DNA from: UBA2365 sp964594045
GTDB lineage: Bacteria; Bacteroidota; Bacteroidia; Chitinophagales; Saprospiraceae
NCBI GenBank assembly: GCA_964594045.1
Contig: CAZQKR010000061.1
Span: 1 to 19,409 of the forward strand
DNA: 19,409 bases
Reading direction: 5' to 3'
Positions 1 to 8,217 of this stretch are shown here, one piece after another; positions within the stretch are counted from its first letter, which is position 1; each line of letters begins with the position of its first letter. The notes under the pieces are model-generated. The model did no database searches, was not told the DNA's origin, and was given only the letters and a program-made list of their open reading frames with translations. The translations under genes and the position numbers were made by a program.

Positions 1-1100
1 ATTCCGACCGCAGGGAGGAATCTTTTCACCTTTACCGCAATCGTCATCCCTGATGCTCTCCTTAGTCGATTAGGACAGACCCAACCAGCGGAATGGATCT
101 TTTCACCAATCCATAACATGTTCTGTAATTTACGTTATTGAAGAAAAGATTCCTCCTTTCAGTCGGAATGACCGGCATCCTTTTTGGGGAGAGAGAGGGA
201 AGCAGGCGGCGTCGCTGCCTGCTTCCCTCTTACCCCCGGCACGACGCGTCATTCCGACCGCAGGGAGGAATCTTTTCACCTTTACCGCAATCGTCATCCC
301 TGATGCTCCTTTAGGTCGATCAGGACATGCACGACCGCAGGGAGGAATCTTTTCACCTTTACCGCAATCGTCATCCCTGATGCTCTCCTTAGTCGATTAG
401 GACAGGCCCGACCAACGGGAGGAATCTTATCACCAATCCATAACATGTTCTTTAATTCACGCCTTTGATGAAAGGATTCCTCCTTTCAGTCGGAATGACA
501 ATCGCCGTTTAAAAAGAAAAAGAGAGAGGGAAGCAGGCGGCGACGCCGCTTGCTTCCCTTTTGCCCCCGGCTTGACGCGTCATCCCGACCGGAGGGAGGA
601 ACCTTTTCACCTTTACCACAAACTTCATCCCTGATGCTCTCCTTAGTCGATTAGGACAGGCACGACCGTAGGGAGGAATCTTTTCGCCTTTACCGCAATC
701 GTCATCCCTGATGCTCCTTTTCAGTCGATCAGCACAGGCCCGACCGTAGGGAAGAACCTTTTCACCCCAACATACCGCATTCTGTCATACCTGCTTTAGA
801 AGAAAGGATTCCTCCCGTTGGTCGGAATGACAATTGGCGCTTTTGTGTAATGAGTGTGGGAAGGGGGACAGGCGGCTGCGCCGCCTGATTCCCCTTTTAC
901 CCCCATCACGACGCGTCATTCCGACCGGAGGGAGGAACCTTTTCACCTTTACCACAAACTTCATCCCTGATGCTCCTTTTAGTCGTCCGGACAAGCCCTC
1001 ATGCTCGCATGCTTCGATCAGGACAGGTCCGACCACAGGGAGGAACCTTTTCACCATGTTCAAAAGGATTCCCTTTCTCCTCCACCTCCTCCCCGGCATT
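1..1100. repeat. Left cluster of composite palindromic interspersed repeats
   Basis: No credible gene lies here; the stretch is built from shuffled short modules. One is ATTCCGACCGCAGGGAGGAA followed by TCTTTTCACC; positions 1-58 recur exactly at 251-308, and 5-78 recurs at 332-405. An inverted counterpart (AAAGATTCCTCC...GTCGGAATGAC) sits near 145-172, 471-499 and 803-832. Between units lie GC-rich hairpins: arms 195-207/217-229; 527-542/544-559 with one mismatch; 869-876/880-887. A further module reads TGATGCTCCTTT...GATCAGGACAGGC. Short open frames inside are low-complexity translations of the repeat. The same modules reappear at 7037-8070. The cluster runs off the left edge, so its full size is unknown. 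Confidence 0.9.
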
Positions 1101-1108
1101 CCCGAAAG

Positions 1109-1136
1109 AAAAAAAAATTCGACCGCCAAAGGCGGT
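1109..1136 (-). terminator. Rho-independent terminator of the giant repeat protein
   Basis: Read on the minus strand, a 6-bp stem (ACCGCC / GGCGGT, 1131-1136 and 1122-1127) with a three-base loop is followed by CGAA and a long T run (plus-strand A run from 1109). It lies about 80 bp past the stop codon of the minus-strand gene ending at 1217. Confidence 0.7.
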
Positions 1137-1142
1137 ATCTAA

Positions 1143-1173
1143 TATCCTGCCACCCTATCGGGATGGCAGGATA
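1143..1173. terminator. Perfect 10-bp hairpin downstream of the giant gene
   Basis: TATCCTGCCA (1143-1152) pairs exactly with TGGCAGGATA (1164-1173) around an 11-base loop. No T run follows it on the minus strand, so it may be an auxiliary or 3'-end protecting hairpin just ahead of the stronger terminator at 1109-1136. Confidence 0.5.
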
Positions 1174-1216
1174 AAGTGTCAAATTGTCAAATCGCTTCGC
1201 TCATCAAAGTGTCTTT

Positions 1217-4200
1217 TTAATCCTTAATGCAACGGACAGATAACCCGTACGCCCTTCTGTAGCTGTACATACTAGCATCATAGCTGACCAAGCTCTGGAT
1301 CCATGCGTTGACTCCATTAACGGTACTGCTCCAGTAGAAGCCCCACAAACCCTCGTCGTCGACCGAGCCATCGAAGTAGTAGCGGTAGCCCGCCACGGGC
1401 AGCTTAAGCGGCGATGCAAAAGCGCCTGCGGCGTTGTTGGTACTCCAGCTGGCACGTTCAGTATCCCATTCTGCCTTTGTGGGCAACCGGTATCCGTCAG
1501 GACACGGGTTGTTAGTGCCGCCTTCTCCCTGCCAAAGATTGTTGTTCTGTGGAGACCGCCAGTCATAAGGACTCGAACTAACTTTTATAAACATATTATG
1601 TCCCGGCACATCGCTGTTGCTCAGAGTAGTAGTAGTGGGAGAAGTCCTCTCCTGATGCCCGTCATCCAGTCTTCCCCACTGGAACAGATCACCATAGGCA
1701 GATGCATCGGTACTGCTGGTGGCCACCTGTGTGGCGCCCAGATTGCGGTCGAGCCAGCATTTGTTATTGGCAGAAATTCTGGTCCCATAGTTGACAGAAT
1801 TACCATTGTACACAAATGAAACTACACCACAGTCATCTGATAAACAAGAATTTGTAGGTTGAGTTAGTTGAACAACGGTTGAATTACCACATTCATTATA
1901 AGCCCATACATACAGAGTATAGGCAGTGTTGCATGTCAGTCCTGTCTGTGTGTATGTATTAGATGTACCGTTGTCGATCGCTGTAGCGTAGTTGTTTACC
2001 GTATTATATTTATAGCCTGTTGCTCCTACTGATGCATTCCAGTTCCATACGATCTGGGTTTGTGAAGGTACATGCGTTCCTTCATCTGGTGTTGGAGGAA
2101 CCCCTTGAGCTGTAACAGCCAGAGTACTTGTTGTTCCATTGTCACAATCGTTGGAAGGGGTTACACTGATGTTGCCTGAAGTAATTCCTGCAGTAACTAT
2201 AATACTGTTCGTTCCCTGCCCACTTGTAATTGTCCAGTCTGAGGGTACTGTCCAAAAATATGTAACTCCTGAAGTATGGTCTACTGAATAAATTATTCCA
2301 GTTTCACCTTGACATGGACTACTGTTTCCTGTAATTGCAGATGGTTGGGCAGGGACAGTTTGAGTGATAACTGTTAAAGTCCGCTGTATACCATTGCCAC
2401 AAGAATTTGAAGGTGTAACAATGATATTCCCACTCAAAGATCCTGCTGTAACAGTGATGCTGCATGAGCCCTGACCTGCTGTGACTATCCAGTCTGAAGG
2501 TAATTCCCATGTGTAGGTCACTTCAAAAACGTTAATCACTGAATAGATCAGACCTGATGCACCTTGGCAGGGATCAATACTCCCAATTATCTCTGAGGGC
2601 TGTTGAGGAATGGCATGAGTTTCAACTGCTATACCTGGTGTGTTTCCAACTCCACAATCATTTGTTGTATAGACTTGGACTACACCCCAACCAGGATTTC
2701 CAGCGTTAGCTGTTATGCTGTTTGTTCCTTGTCCGTTAGTAATTATCCAGCCTGAAGGGACTGTCCACAAATAATTTACACCTGGAATATTATCAACAGA
2801 ATAAATCAACCCGGTTTCATTTTGACATACATCAAAATTTCCACTTATCCCCCAGAATGTAGGAACAAATTGAGTATTTATTGACAATAGTTGAGCTGAA
2901 CCATTTCCACAGTCATTTGAGGGTATAACACTCAAATTACCTGCTGTTGACCCAACCATCACAGTAATCAAGTTCGTTCCCTGGCCATTGGTTATTGACC
3001 ATCCGGAAGGAACTGACCAGATGTAGGTCACGCCAGATACATGGGTGACAGAATAGCTTTCTGGTGTGTACTCGCATGGATTAGCATTGCCGATAATATT
3101 GGAAGGTTGAGCAGGTACTGTCTCCGTTGTAACAGCAAGGCTTTGAGCTGTGCCATTACCACAGTCGTTGGAGGGCGTAACACTGATATTGCCAGCGTTT
3201 GACCCTGCCGTTACAGTGATGCTGTTTGTACCCTGTCCGTTGGTTATTGACCAGCCTGAGGGAACTGACCAGGTGTAAGTCACACCGGATACGTTGGTCA
3301 CGGAGTAGCTTTCTGATGCTCCCTGGCATGGGTTGGTATTGCCGCTGATAGCAGATGGCTGGGCTGGCGGGACTTGTGTGGTCACGGCCATCGTTCGGGA
3401 TGTTCCGTTTCCGCAGTCGTTGGACGGGGTCACCGTGATAGTTCCTGTGGTGGTACCTGCCGTAACAAGGATGCTGTTCGTTCCCTGTCCGTTGGTAATG
3501 TTCCAGCCGGAAGGTACTGACCAGAAATAGCTGACACCGGGAACATTCGTGACAGAGTAAGCCTGTCCGGTTGCGCCCTGGCAAGGGTTGTTGTTTCCAC
3601 TGATCGTCGAAGGCTGGGCAGGGATCAGTTGGGCAGTTACCGCCAGTGTCCGTACCGGACCATTGCCACAGTCATTGGAAGGAGTGACAGTGATATTTCC
3701 GGATGTGGTTCCTGCCGTGACGATGATGCTGTTTGTACCCTGACCATTGGTGATGTTCCAGCCGGAAGGCACTGCCCAGGTGTAGGTCACACCGGATACA
3801 TTGGTGACGGAATAGTTCAAACCGCTTTCGTTTTCGCAAGGGGTTGTATTGCCACTGATCACGGAAGCTTGTTCCGGAACCAGTTGGGTATTGACCATTA
3901 ATGTTCTGGCTGTACCGTTGCCACAGTCATTGGATGGGATCACCGTGATGGTTCCAGATGCTGTGCCTGCTGTTGCCGTGATGCTGCTGGTGTTTTGACC
4001 GGAGGTGATCGTCCAACCAGTGGGGACTGTCCAGAAATAGGTGACATCGGGATCATTGATGACCCAATAGCTCAATCCCGTTTCTCCCTGGCATGGGTTT
4101 TCATTGCCCGTGATCCCGGATGGCTGATCGGGTTCCGTTTGCGTGGTGACGGCAAGCGTACGGGCAGTGCCGTTGCCACAGTCATTGGACGGAATGACGG

Positions 4201-6610
4201 TGATATTGCCGGCGCTGCTTCCAGTGTTCACTGTAATGATATTGGTTCCCTGTCCGTTAATGATGTTCCAACCTGCAGGGACAGTCCAGTTGTAGGTTAC
4301 TCCCGGAACATTGGCAACTGAATAATTCCCTGTAAAACCTTCGCATGGGTTGTTGTTGCCGTTGATGGCAGAAGGTTGAGCCGGGATCTGAAGCGAGCTT
4401 ACCGGGAGCGTATTTGGCGTACCCCATCCACATTCGTTTTCCGGGAACACCTGGATTTGACCCGAATTTGCTCCGGCAGTAACAATGATACTATTTGTAC
4501 CCTGCCCATGGGTGATCGTCCAGTCATTTGGAATGATCCAGTTATAGCTTACTCCAGGTACCGGAGTGACTGCATAGGTCAGGCCTGTTTCACCCTCACA
4601 GACGGCGGCGTTACCATTGATGGCAGAAGGCTGTTCGGGCGGATACTGCATAGTCACTGCAAGGGTGCGGGCCGGGCCGTTGCCACAGTCATTGGAGGGC
4701 GTAACGCTGATGGTTCCGGGTACATCATTGGTCACAATGTATATTTCATTGGTGTTTTGTCCGAATGAGATAATCCATCCTGCCGGAACGGTCCAGAAAT
4801 ACGTGACACCCGGCACAGCCATAACTGAATATCCCACCATTTCTGTGTATACACAAGGATTCCCTGTGCCCTCTATTTCCGAAGGCTGCTCAGGTACAGT
4901 CTGTGCCACAACCGAAAGCGAACGTGCAACACCATTACCGCAATCATTGGATGGCGTCACCATGACATTTCCAGATGCCCCGCCTGCTGTGACTATGATA
5001 CTATTAGTTCCCTGTCCGGAAACGATCTCCCATCCGGCCGGTACTTCCCAGGTGTAGTTAACCCCGTCCACATGGACCACTGAATAAACCAGGCCCGGTG
5101 TTCCTTCACAGGGATTTTCTTCACCGGTGATCGGTGACGGTTGGCCTGCCCCGCCTGTTTGGGTAGTCACTGCCAATGATTGTAATATGCCGGTACCACA
5201 GTTGTTGGACGGAGTTACCAGGATATTTCCTGTTGTGACACCTACAGTCACGGTGATGGTATTGGTACCCTGACCGCTGGAGATCGTCCAGTCTGTTGGA
5301 ACGGTCCAGGTATAAGTCATTCCCGGAACATGGGTGACTGAATAGATTTCGGAACTATTCTGACATGGATTTTCTTTTCCCATGATCGTGGAAGGCTGTA
5401 TCGGATCACTTTGTGCAGTAACTGCCAACGTCTGTGCTGCCCCGATTCCACATACATTGGATGGAATGACGGAGATATTTCCATTTGAAGTTCCGGCAGT
5501 TACCGTGATACTGTTCGTGCCTTCACCGGAGGTGATCGTCCAGCCTGTTGGAACAGTCCATATGTAGTTCAATCCCGGTTCACCGTTCACCGCATAGATC
5601 AAACCCGTCGTTCCGTGACACGGGTCGGCAATTCCGCTGATGGCAGATGGCTGAACCGGAACAGACTGCGTTGTGACGGTAAAAGTCTGTGCAGTTCCGT
5701 TTCCACAGGTGTTGGAAGGTGTAACGGTGATATTCCCGGCTGTTGCTCCGGCAGTTACCGTAATACTGCTGCTTCCCTGTCCTGATACGATCGTCCATTC
5801 TGACGGAACTGACCACGTGTATGTTACACCATCTGAATGGGTCACAGCATAGTTTTGTGTAGTTCCTGCACAGGGATTGTCATTTCCCGAGATCGCTGAG
5901 GGTTGAAACGGTCTCACACAGAATGTAAAACCAATGGTCTGGTCACCCGTCGGAGAGGCAAACTCAACATCATCATCCGAATTGGTCTTGTAGCCGGTGA
6001 ATTTGAGCTGGTCACCCGTTGAAAAGTCCATCACCACAATGCTTCTCAAGCTCAAAGGGACATCATCCTGAGCTGATTTTTGATTACCGTCCGCATTTCC
6101 TTTGGTCAGCCTGAACGGCGATTCCTTTTTATGGATCAGCCTGACATCCGGTGAGGATTCGTATGTGGAGACAAAACTGCCGGACAAACGGTAGCTTTCC
6201 GTTTTGATCTGAAGGTGATACACCCCCGCGGGCACACCAGAGAGTTCAAACTGATGCATGCCGGCAGAAAGCCTGGCATTGTATTCATGTACCCTTTTAC
6301 CGTTTGCATTGAACAACTGGATTTCCACTCGACCCTGCGTGGTATTTTCTAAATCGAACCGGCAACTGTGATCCATAGGGTTGGGATAAATGATCAGAGT
6401 TCGTTTTGACCTGTCCGTTTCCTGCACACCCACACCACTCAGTTTGAGTGACAGCGTATCGGTTCCCTGCAAAGTGAGACCCGTTCCTTTGGTCAGGTTT
6501 TCGACCAGGATGGAGTCCGGTTCACCCGAGAAAATGATCTTATAATAAGTCTGCGCATGGAGTCGGGTAAGCCCGAACAAAAGAAAAAATAGTAAGATTT
6601 TCGTTTTCAT
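1217..6610 (-). CDS. Giant secreted PKD-like repeat protein with FISUMP C-terminal domain
   Basis: This is a 1797-residue surface or secreted protein, probably an adhesin or matrix protein. Residues 1-20 are a signal peptide (MKTKILLFFLLFGLTRLHAQ). Residues about 21-150 contain a T9SS type-A-like beta module (IIYPNPMD at 73-80; AGVYHLQI near 128-135), placed N-terminally. A linker with STGDQLKFTGYK (about 190-231) follows, a layout I recall from other FISUMP-type proteins. Residues about 234-1505 are 15 tandem units of about 85 residues with pattern QPS.I.GN..PC...YSV...GVTYTW.VP.GW.I..GQGTNSI.VTAG...G.I.VTPSNDCGNG, resembling the PKD-like 6 family. Each unit has two conserved cysteines, probably a disulfide. 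About 1506-1590 is fibronectin III-like. About 1595-1797 is the FISUMP domain (CWLDRNLGA, GDLFQWGR, CPDGYRLPT..EW, WSS, SVRCIKD). Binding target and function cannot be read from the sequence. The gene is intact and has no operon partner. Confidence 0.93.
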   Translation of the reverse strand: MKTKILLFFLLFGLTRLHAQTYYKIIFSGEPDSILVENLTKGTGLTLQGTDTLSLKLSGVGVQETDRSKRTLIIYPNPMDHSCRFDLENTTQGRVEIQLFNANGKRVHEYNARLSAGMHQFELSGVPAGVYHLQIKTESYRLSGSFVSTYESSPDVRLIHKKESPFRLTKGNADGNQKSAQDDVPLSLRSIVVMDFSTGDQLKFTGYKTNSDDDVEFASPTGDQTIGFTFCVRPFQPSAISGNDNPCAGTTQNYAVTHSDGVTYTWSVPSEWTIVSGQGSSSITVTAGATAGNITVTPSNTCGNGTAQTFTVTTQSVPVQPSAISGIADPCHGTTGLIYAVNGEPGLNYIWTVPTGWTITSGEGTNSITVTAGTSNGNISVIPSNVCGIGAAQTLAVTAQSDPIQPSTIMGKENPCQNSSEIYSVTHVPGMTYTWTVPTDWTISSGQGTNTITVTVGVTTGNILVTPSNNCGTGILQSLAVTTQTGGAGQPSPITGEENPCEGTPGLVYSVVHVDGVNYTWEVPAGWEIVSGQGTNSIIVTAGGASGNVMVTPSNDCGNGVARSLSVVAQTVPEQPSEIEGTGNPCVYTEMVGYSVMAVPGVTYFWTVPAGWIISFGQNTNEIYIVTNDVPGTISVTPSNDCGNGPARTLAVTMQYPPEQPSAINGNAAVCEGETGLTYAVTPVPGVSYNWIIPNDWTITHGQGTNSIIVTAGANSGQIQVFPENECGWGTPNTLPVSSLQIPAQPSAINGNNNPCEGFTGNYSVANVPGVTYNWTVPAGWNIINGQGTNIITVNTGSSAGNITVIPSNDCGNGTARTLAVTTQTEPDQPSGITGNENPCQGETGLSYWVINDPDVTYFWTVPTGWTITSGQNTSSITATAGTASGTITVIPSNDCGNGTARTLMVNTQLVPEQASVISGNTTPCENESGLNYSVTNVSGVTYTWAVPSGWNITNGQGTNSIIVTAGTTSGNITVTPSNDCGNGPVRTLAVTAQLIPAQPSTISGNNNPCQGATGQAYSVTNVPGVSYFWSVPSGWNITNGQGTNSILVTAGTTTGTITVTPSNDCGNGTSRTMAVTTQVPPAQPSAISGNTNPCQGASESYSVTNVSGVTYTWSVPSGWSITNGQGTNSITVTAGSNAGNISVTPSNDCGNGTAQSLAVTTETVPAQPSNIIGNANPCEYTPESYSVTHVSGVTYIWSVPSGWSITNGQGTNLITVMVGSTAGNLSVIPSNDCGNGSAQLLSINTQFVPTFWGISGNFDVCQNETGLIYSVDNIPGVNYLWTVPSGWIITNGQGTNSITANAGNPGWGVVQVYTTNDCGVGNTPGIAVETHAIPQQPSEIIGSIDPCQGASGLIYSVINVFEVTYTWELPSDWIVTAGQGSCSITVTAGSLSGNIIVTPSNSCGNGIQRTLTVITQTVPAQPSAITGNSSPCQGETGIIYSVDHTSGVTYFWTVPSDWTITSGQGTNSIIVTAGITSGNISVTPSNDCDNGTTSTLAVTAQGVPPTPDEGTHVPSQTQIVWNWNASVGATGYKYNTVNNYATAIDNGTSNTYTQTGLTCNTAYTLYVWAYNECGNSTVVQLTQPTNSCLSDDCGVVSFVYNGNSVNYGTRISANNKCWLDRNLGATQVATSSTDASAYGDLFQWGRLDDGHQERTSPTTTTLSNSDVPGHNMFIKVSSSPYDWRSPQNNNLWQGEGGTNNPCPDGYRLPTKAEWDTERASWSTNNAAGAFASPLKLPVAGYRYYFDGSVDDEGLWGFYWSSTVNGVNAWIQSLVSYDASMYSYRRAYGLSVRCIKD
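2095..5911 (-). repeat. 15 tandem repeats of about 255 bp coding PKD-like units
   Basis: The interval encodes 15 head-to-tail units averaging about 254 bp. The central units (about 3100-4000) are most alike, sharing VPSGWNITNGQGTNSI and PSNDCGNG cores. Two units are atypical: the sixth has ENECGWG, and the thirteenth begins FWGISG with TTNDCGVG. The last units (about 2100-3000) are visibly more AT-rich than those at 3300-4400. This fits growth by unequal recombination with later drift. Confidence 0.9.
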
Positions 6611-6718
6611 TTCAACGTATTTTATGAGTAAAAAAGATTTTGCACTTTTTTGATCGCTGTTCCACCTGGAAATCTTGCTATTTTTTTTGGATCCGGGTGG
6701 ACGGCTTTTTCAGTAAAA

Positions 6719-6778
6719 AGTTTATAAAGTAGAAAGTCAACTTTATGAACTTTACAAACTTTACAAACTTTATAAACT
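6719..6778. repeat. 9-bp tandem repeats inside a 12-bp inverted repeat
   Basis: Four near-identical 9-mers run head to tail from 6740: ACTTTATGA, ACTTTACAA, ACTTTACAA, ACTTTATAA. The end, ACTTTATAAACT (6767-6778), is the exact inverse of AGTTTATAAAGT (6719-6730), giving a 12-bp stem around a 36-base loop. Its role is unknown; it could be an operator-like array or a small dispersed repeat. Confidence 0.75.
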
Positions 6779-6881
6779 CTCTACTCCCCAAAACACCTTC
6801 TTCAACATTTGAAAACAGGAATCCTGAGTGAATTACAAAATCGGCTTATCCGGGGTTTATAAAAAAGAAATATAGATTGGT

Positions 6882-6889
6882 CAAATATA
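6882..6889 (-). promoter_or_regulatory. Candidate -7 element for the giant gene
   Basis: On the minus strand this reads TATATTTG, matching the Bacteroidota TAnnTTTG -7 consensus. No good TTTG lies at the expected upstream spacing, and it would imply a leader of about 270 bases, so it is weak. Confidence 0.25.
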
Positions 6890-7127
6890 GGGAATTTCAT
6901 GAAATAAACATTATCAACCTAATATTTTTATAGAGGACAAAAAGGGATATTTTGGATCAACATAGTTTTTGATTTGGGCAGACAAGCCCGTTACTGTGTA
7001 AAGTTTCCTCTTTTCATATACTAATCATTCAACCGAGAAAGGATCCCTCCCTGTGGTCGGACTTGTCCTGATCGAAGCTTGCGAGCATCAGGAATGACAA
7101 GCGGCTCTTTTGGCGAGAGAGGGGGTT

Positions 7128-7158
7128 GGGGTGCAGGCGGCGGCGCCGCCTGCACCCC
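7128..7158. repeat. 14-bp perfect GC-rich palindrome
   Basis: Arms GGGGTGCAGGCGGC (7128-7141) and its exact inverse (7145-7158) flank a 3-base centre. This is the first hairpin core of the right cluster. Confidence 0.85.
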
Positions 7159-7742
7159 CATATTTATTCCCAAGGCGGACTGTCATTCCGACTGAAAGGA
7201 GGAATCTTTTCACCGAACATACAGCAGTCTGTCATCCCTGCTATAGAAGAAAGGATTCCTCCCGCTGGTCGGACTTGTCCTGATCGAAGCTTGCGAGCAT
7301 CAGGAATGACGAGCATCCTTTTTGGAGGGTGAGGGGAGCAGGCGGCGTCGCCGCCTGCTTCCCCCTATTTATTCCCACGGCGGGTAGTCATCCCGACCAA
7401 AGAGAGGGATCTTTTCACCTTCACCGCAATCGTCATTCCTGATGCTCCTTACAGGCGATCAGGACAAGCCCGACTGAAAGGAGGGATCTTTTCACCAATA
7501 CCCAGCATTCCGTCATTCCTGATGCTCCTTTCAATCGATCCCGACGTAGATGCTTTAGTCGGGACAGGTCAGGACAGGCCCGACCAATGGGAGGGATCTT
7601 TTCACCAAAATCCCAGCATGCCTTCATTCCGACCTCAAAGATAAACCTTTACACCCCAACACACCGCAGTCTGTCATCCCTGCTATAGAAGAAAGGATTC
7701 CTCCCGCTGGTCGGAATGACGATCGGCTTATTTGTTGAGTGA

Positions 7743-7773
7743 GGGGTGCAGGCGGCGTCGCCGCCTGCACCCC
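7743..7773. repeat. 15-bp perfect GC-rich palindrome
   Basis: Arms GGGGTGCAGGCGGCG (7743-7757) and its exact inverse (7759-7773) flank a single T. It is the longest perfect hairpin core in the clusters. The related 7337-7359 copy has 11-bp arms and a single-base centre. Confidence 0.9.
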
Positions 7774-8044
7774 CCTATTTATTCCCACGGCGGGTAGTCA
7801 TCCCGACCAAAGGGAGGGATCTTTTCACCTTCACCGCAATCGTCATCCCTGATGCGCCTTTCACTCGATCAGGACAGGCACTGATGCGTTTTCCTGGCTC
7901 CAAAATGACATGTCTTATTCCCAACGTTACCTTTTGTCAGATGGGACAGGCACTGATGCTCAATACACTCGATCAGCACAGGCCCTGATGCTCGCAAGCT
8001 TCGATCAGGACAGGCCCTGATGCGGCTTTATTTTAGGAGGGAGG

Positions 8045-8064
8045 AGCAGGCGTCGACGCCTGCT
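8045..8064. repeat. 20-bp perfect palindrome at the cluster edge
   Basis: AGCAGGCGTCGACGCCTGCT is fully self-complementary with no loop. It is a shortened variant of the cluster's GC hairpin and marks its right end. Confidence 0.85.
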
Positions 8065-8140
8065 GACACTGATTTTACCCCTTCCGGCATACTTTTTTGA
8101 CCGTTCGGCCACAAAACTGGATTTTCACCTGTTTCTTCAG

Positions 8141-8148
8141 TATTTTTG
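8141..8148 (+). promoter_or_regulatory. Candidate -7 element for the beta-propeller gene
   Basis: TATTTTTG matches TAnnTTTG and lies about 70 bp before the ATG at 8218, a plausible leader length. No matching TTTG is present at the usual upstream distance. Confidence 0.35.
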
Positions 8149-8217
8149 TAATGATTTAAGACCTTTTAAGGCCGATCCGGATTGGAACAATCTTTTTCAC
8201 CATTAAAAACGTTCAAA

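Larger units (their letters stand above)
6611..7036. other. AT-rich upstream region of the giant gene
   Basis: No coding frame is supported. The stretch is the presumed 5' region of the minus-strand gene starting at 6610. It contains a short-repeat palindrome (6719-6778), T and A runs, and one candidate -7 element (6882-6889). TCCACC (6661-6666) could pair with GGTGGA (6696-6701) as a weak leader hairpin. Confidence 0.6.
7037..8070. repeat. Right cluster of composite palindromic interspersed repeats
   Basis: This gene-free stretch uses the same modules as the left cluster. A 44-bp segment at 7055-7098 (GGTCGGACTTGTCCTGATCG...GAATGAC) recurs exactly at 7267-7310. A 50-bp segment at 7224-7273 recurs exactly at 7666-7715. 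A stretch of about 105 bp from about 7339 recurs at about 7749 with few changes, an approximately 410-bp higher-order period. GC-rich palindromes sit at 7128-7158, 7337-7359, 7743-7773 and 8045-8064. Small open frames here are repeat translations. The cluster ends about 150 bp before the gene starting at 8218, and GGAACAATCTTTTTCACC at about 8184-8201 in that leader looks like a diverged repeat tail. Confidence 0.9.

Noticed and set aside
1..1100. CRISPR array
   Set aside because: Repeats are of unequal length, spaced irregularly, and the intervening segments are themselves repeated; no cas genes are present.
785..1227. Short open frames on both strands over the left repeat cluster
   Set aside because: They translate the repeat modules and hairpins, lack any domain, and overlap each other on both strands.
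3156..5057. Open frames of 90-146 residues inside the giant gene on either strand
   Set aside because: The 15-fold repeat with biased codons keeps alternative frames open; their translations show no independent motifs.
7126..7988. Small open frames in the right repeat cluster
   Set aside because: Same reason: proline/arginine-rich translations of repeats with no start context or known domain.
8182..8217. TTG start 12 codons upstream of the propeller gene
   Set aside because: It would place MEQSFSPLKTFK before an otherwise complete signal peptide and runs into repeat-derived leader DNA.
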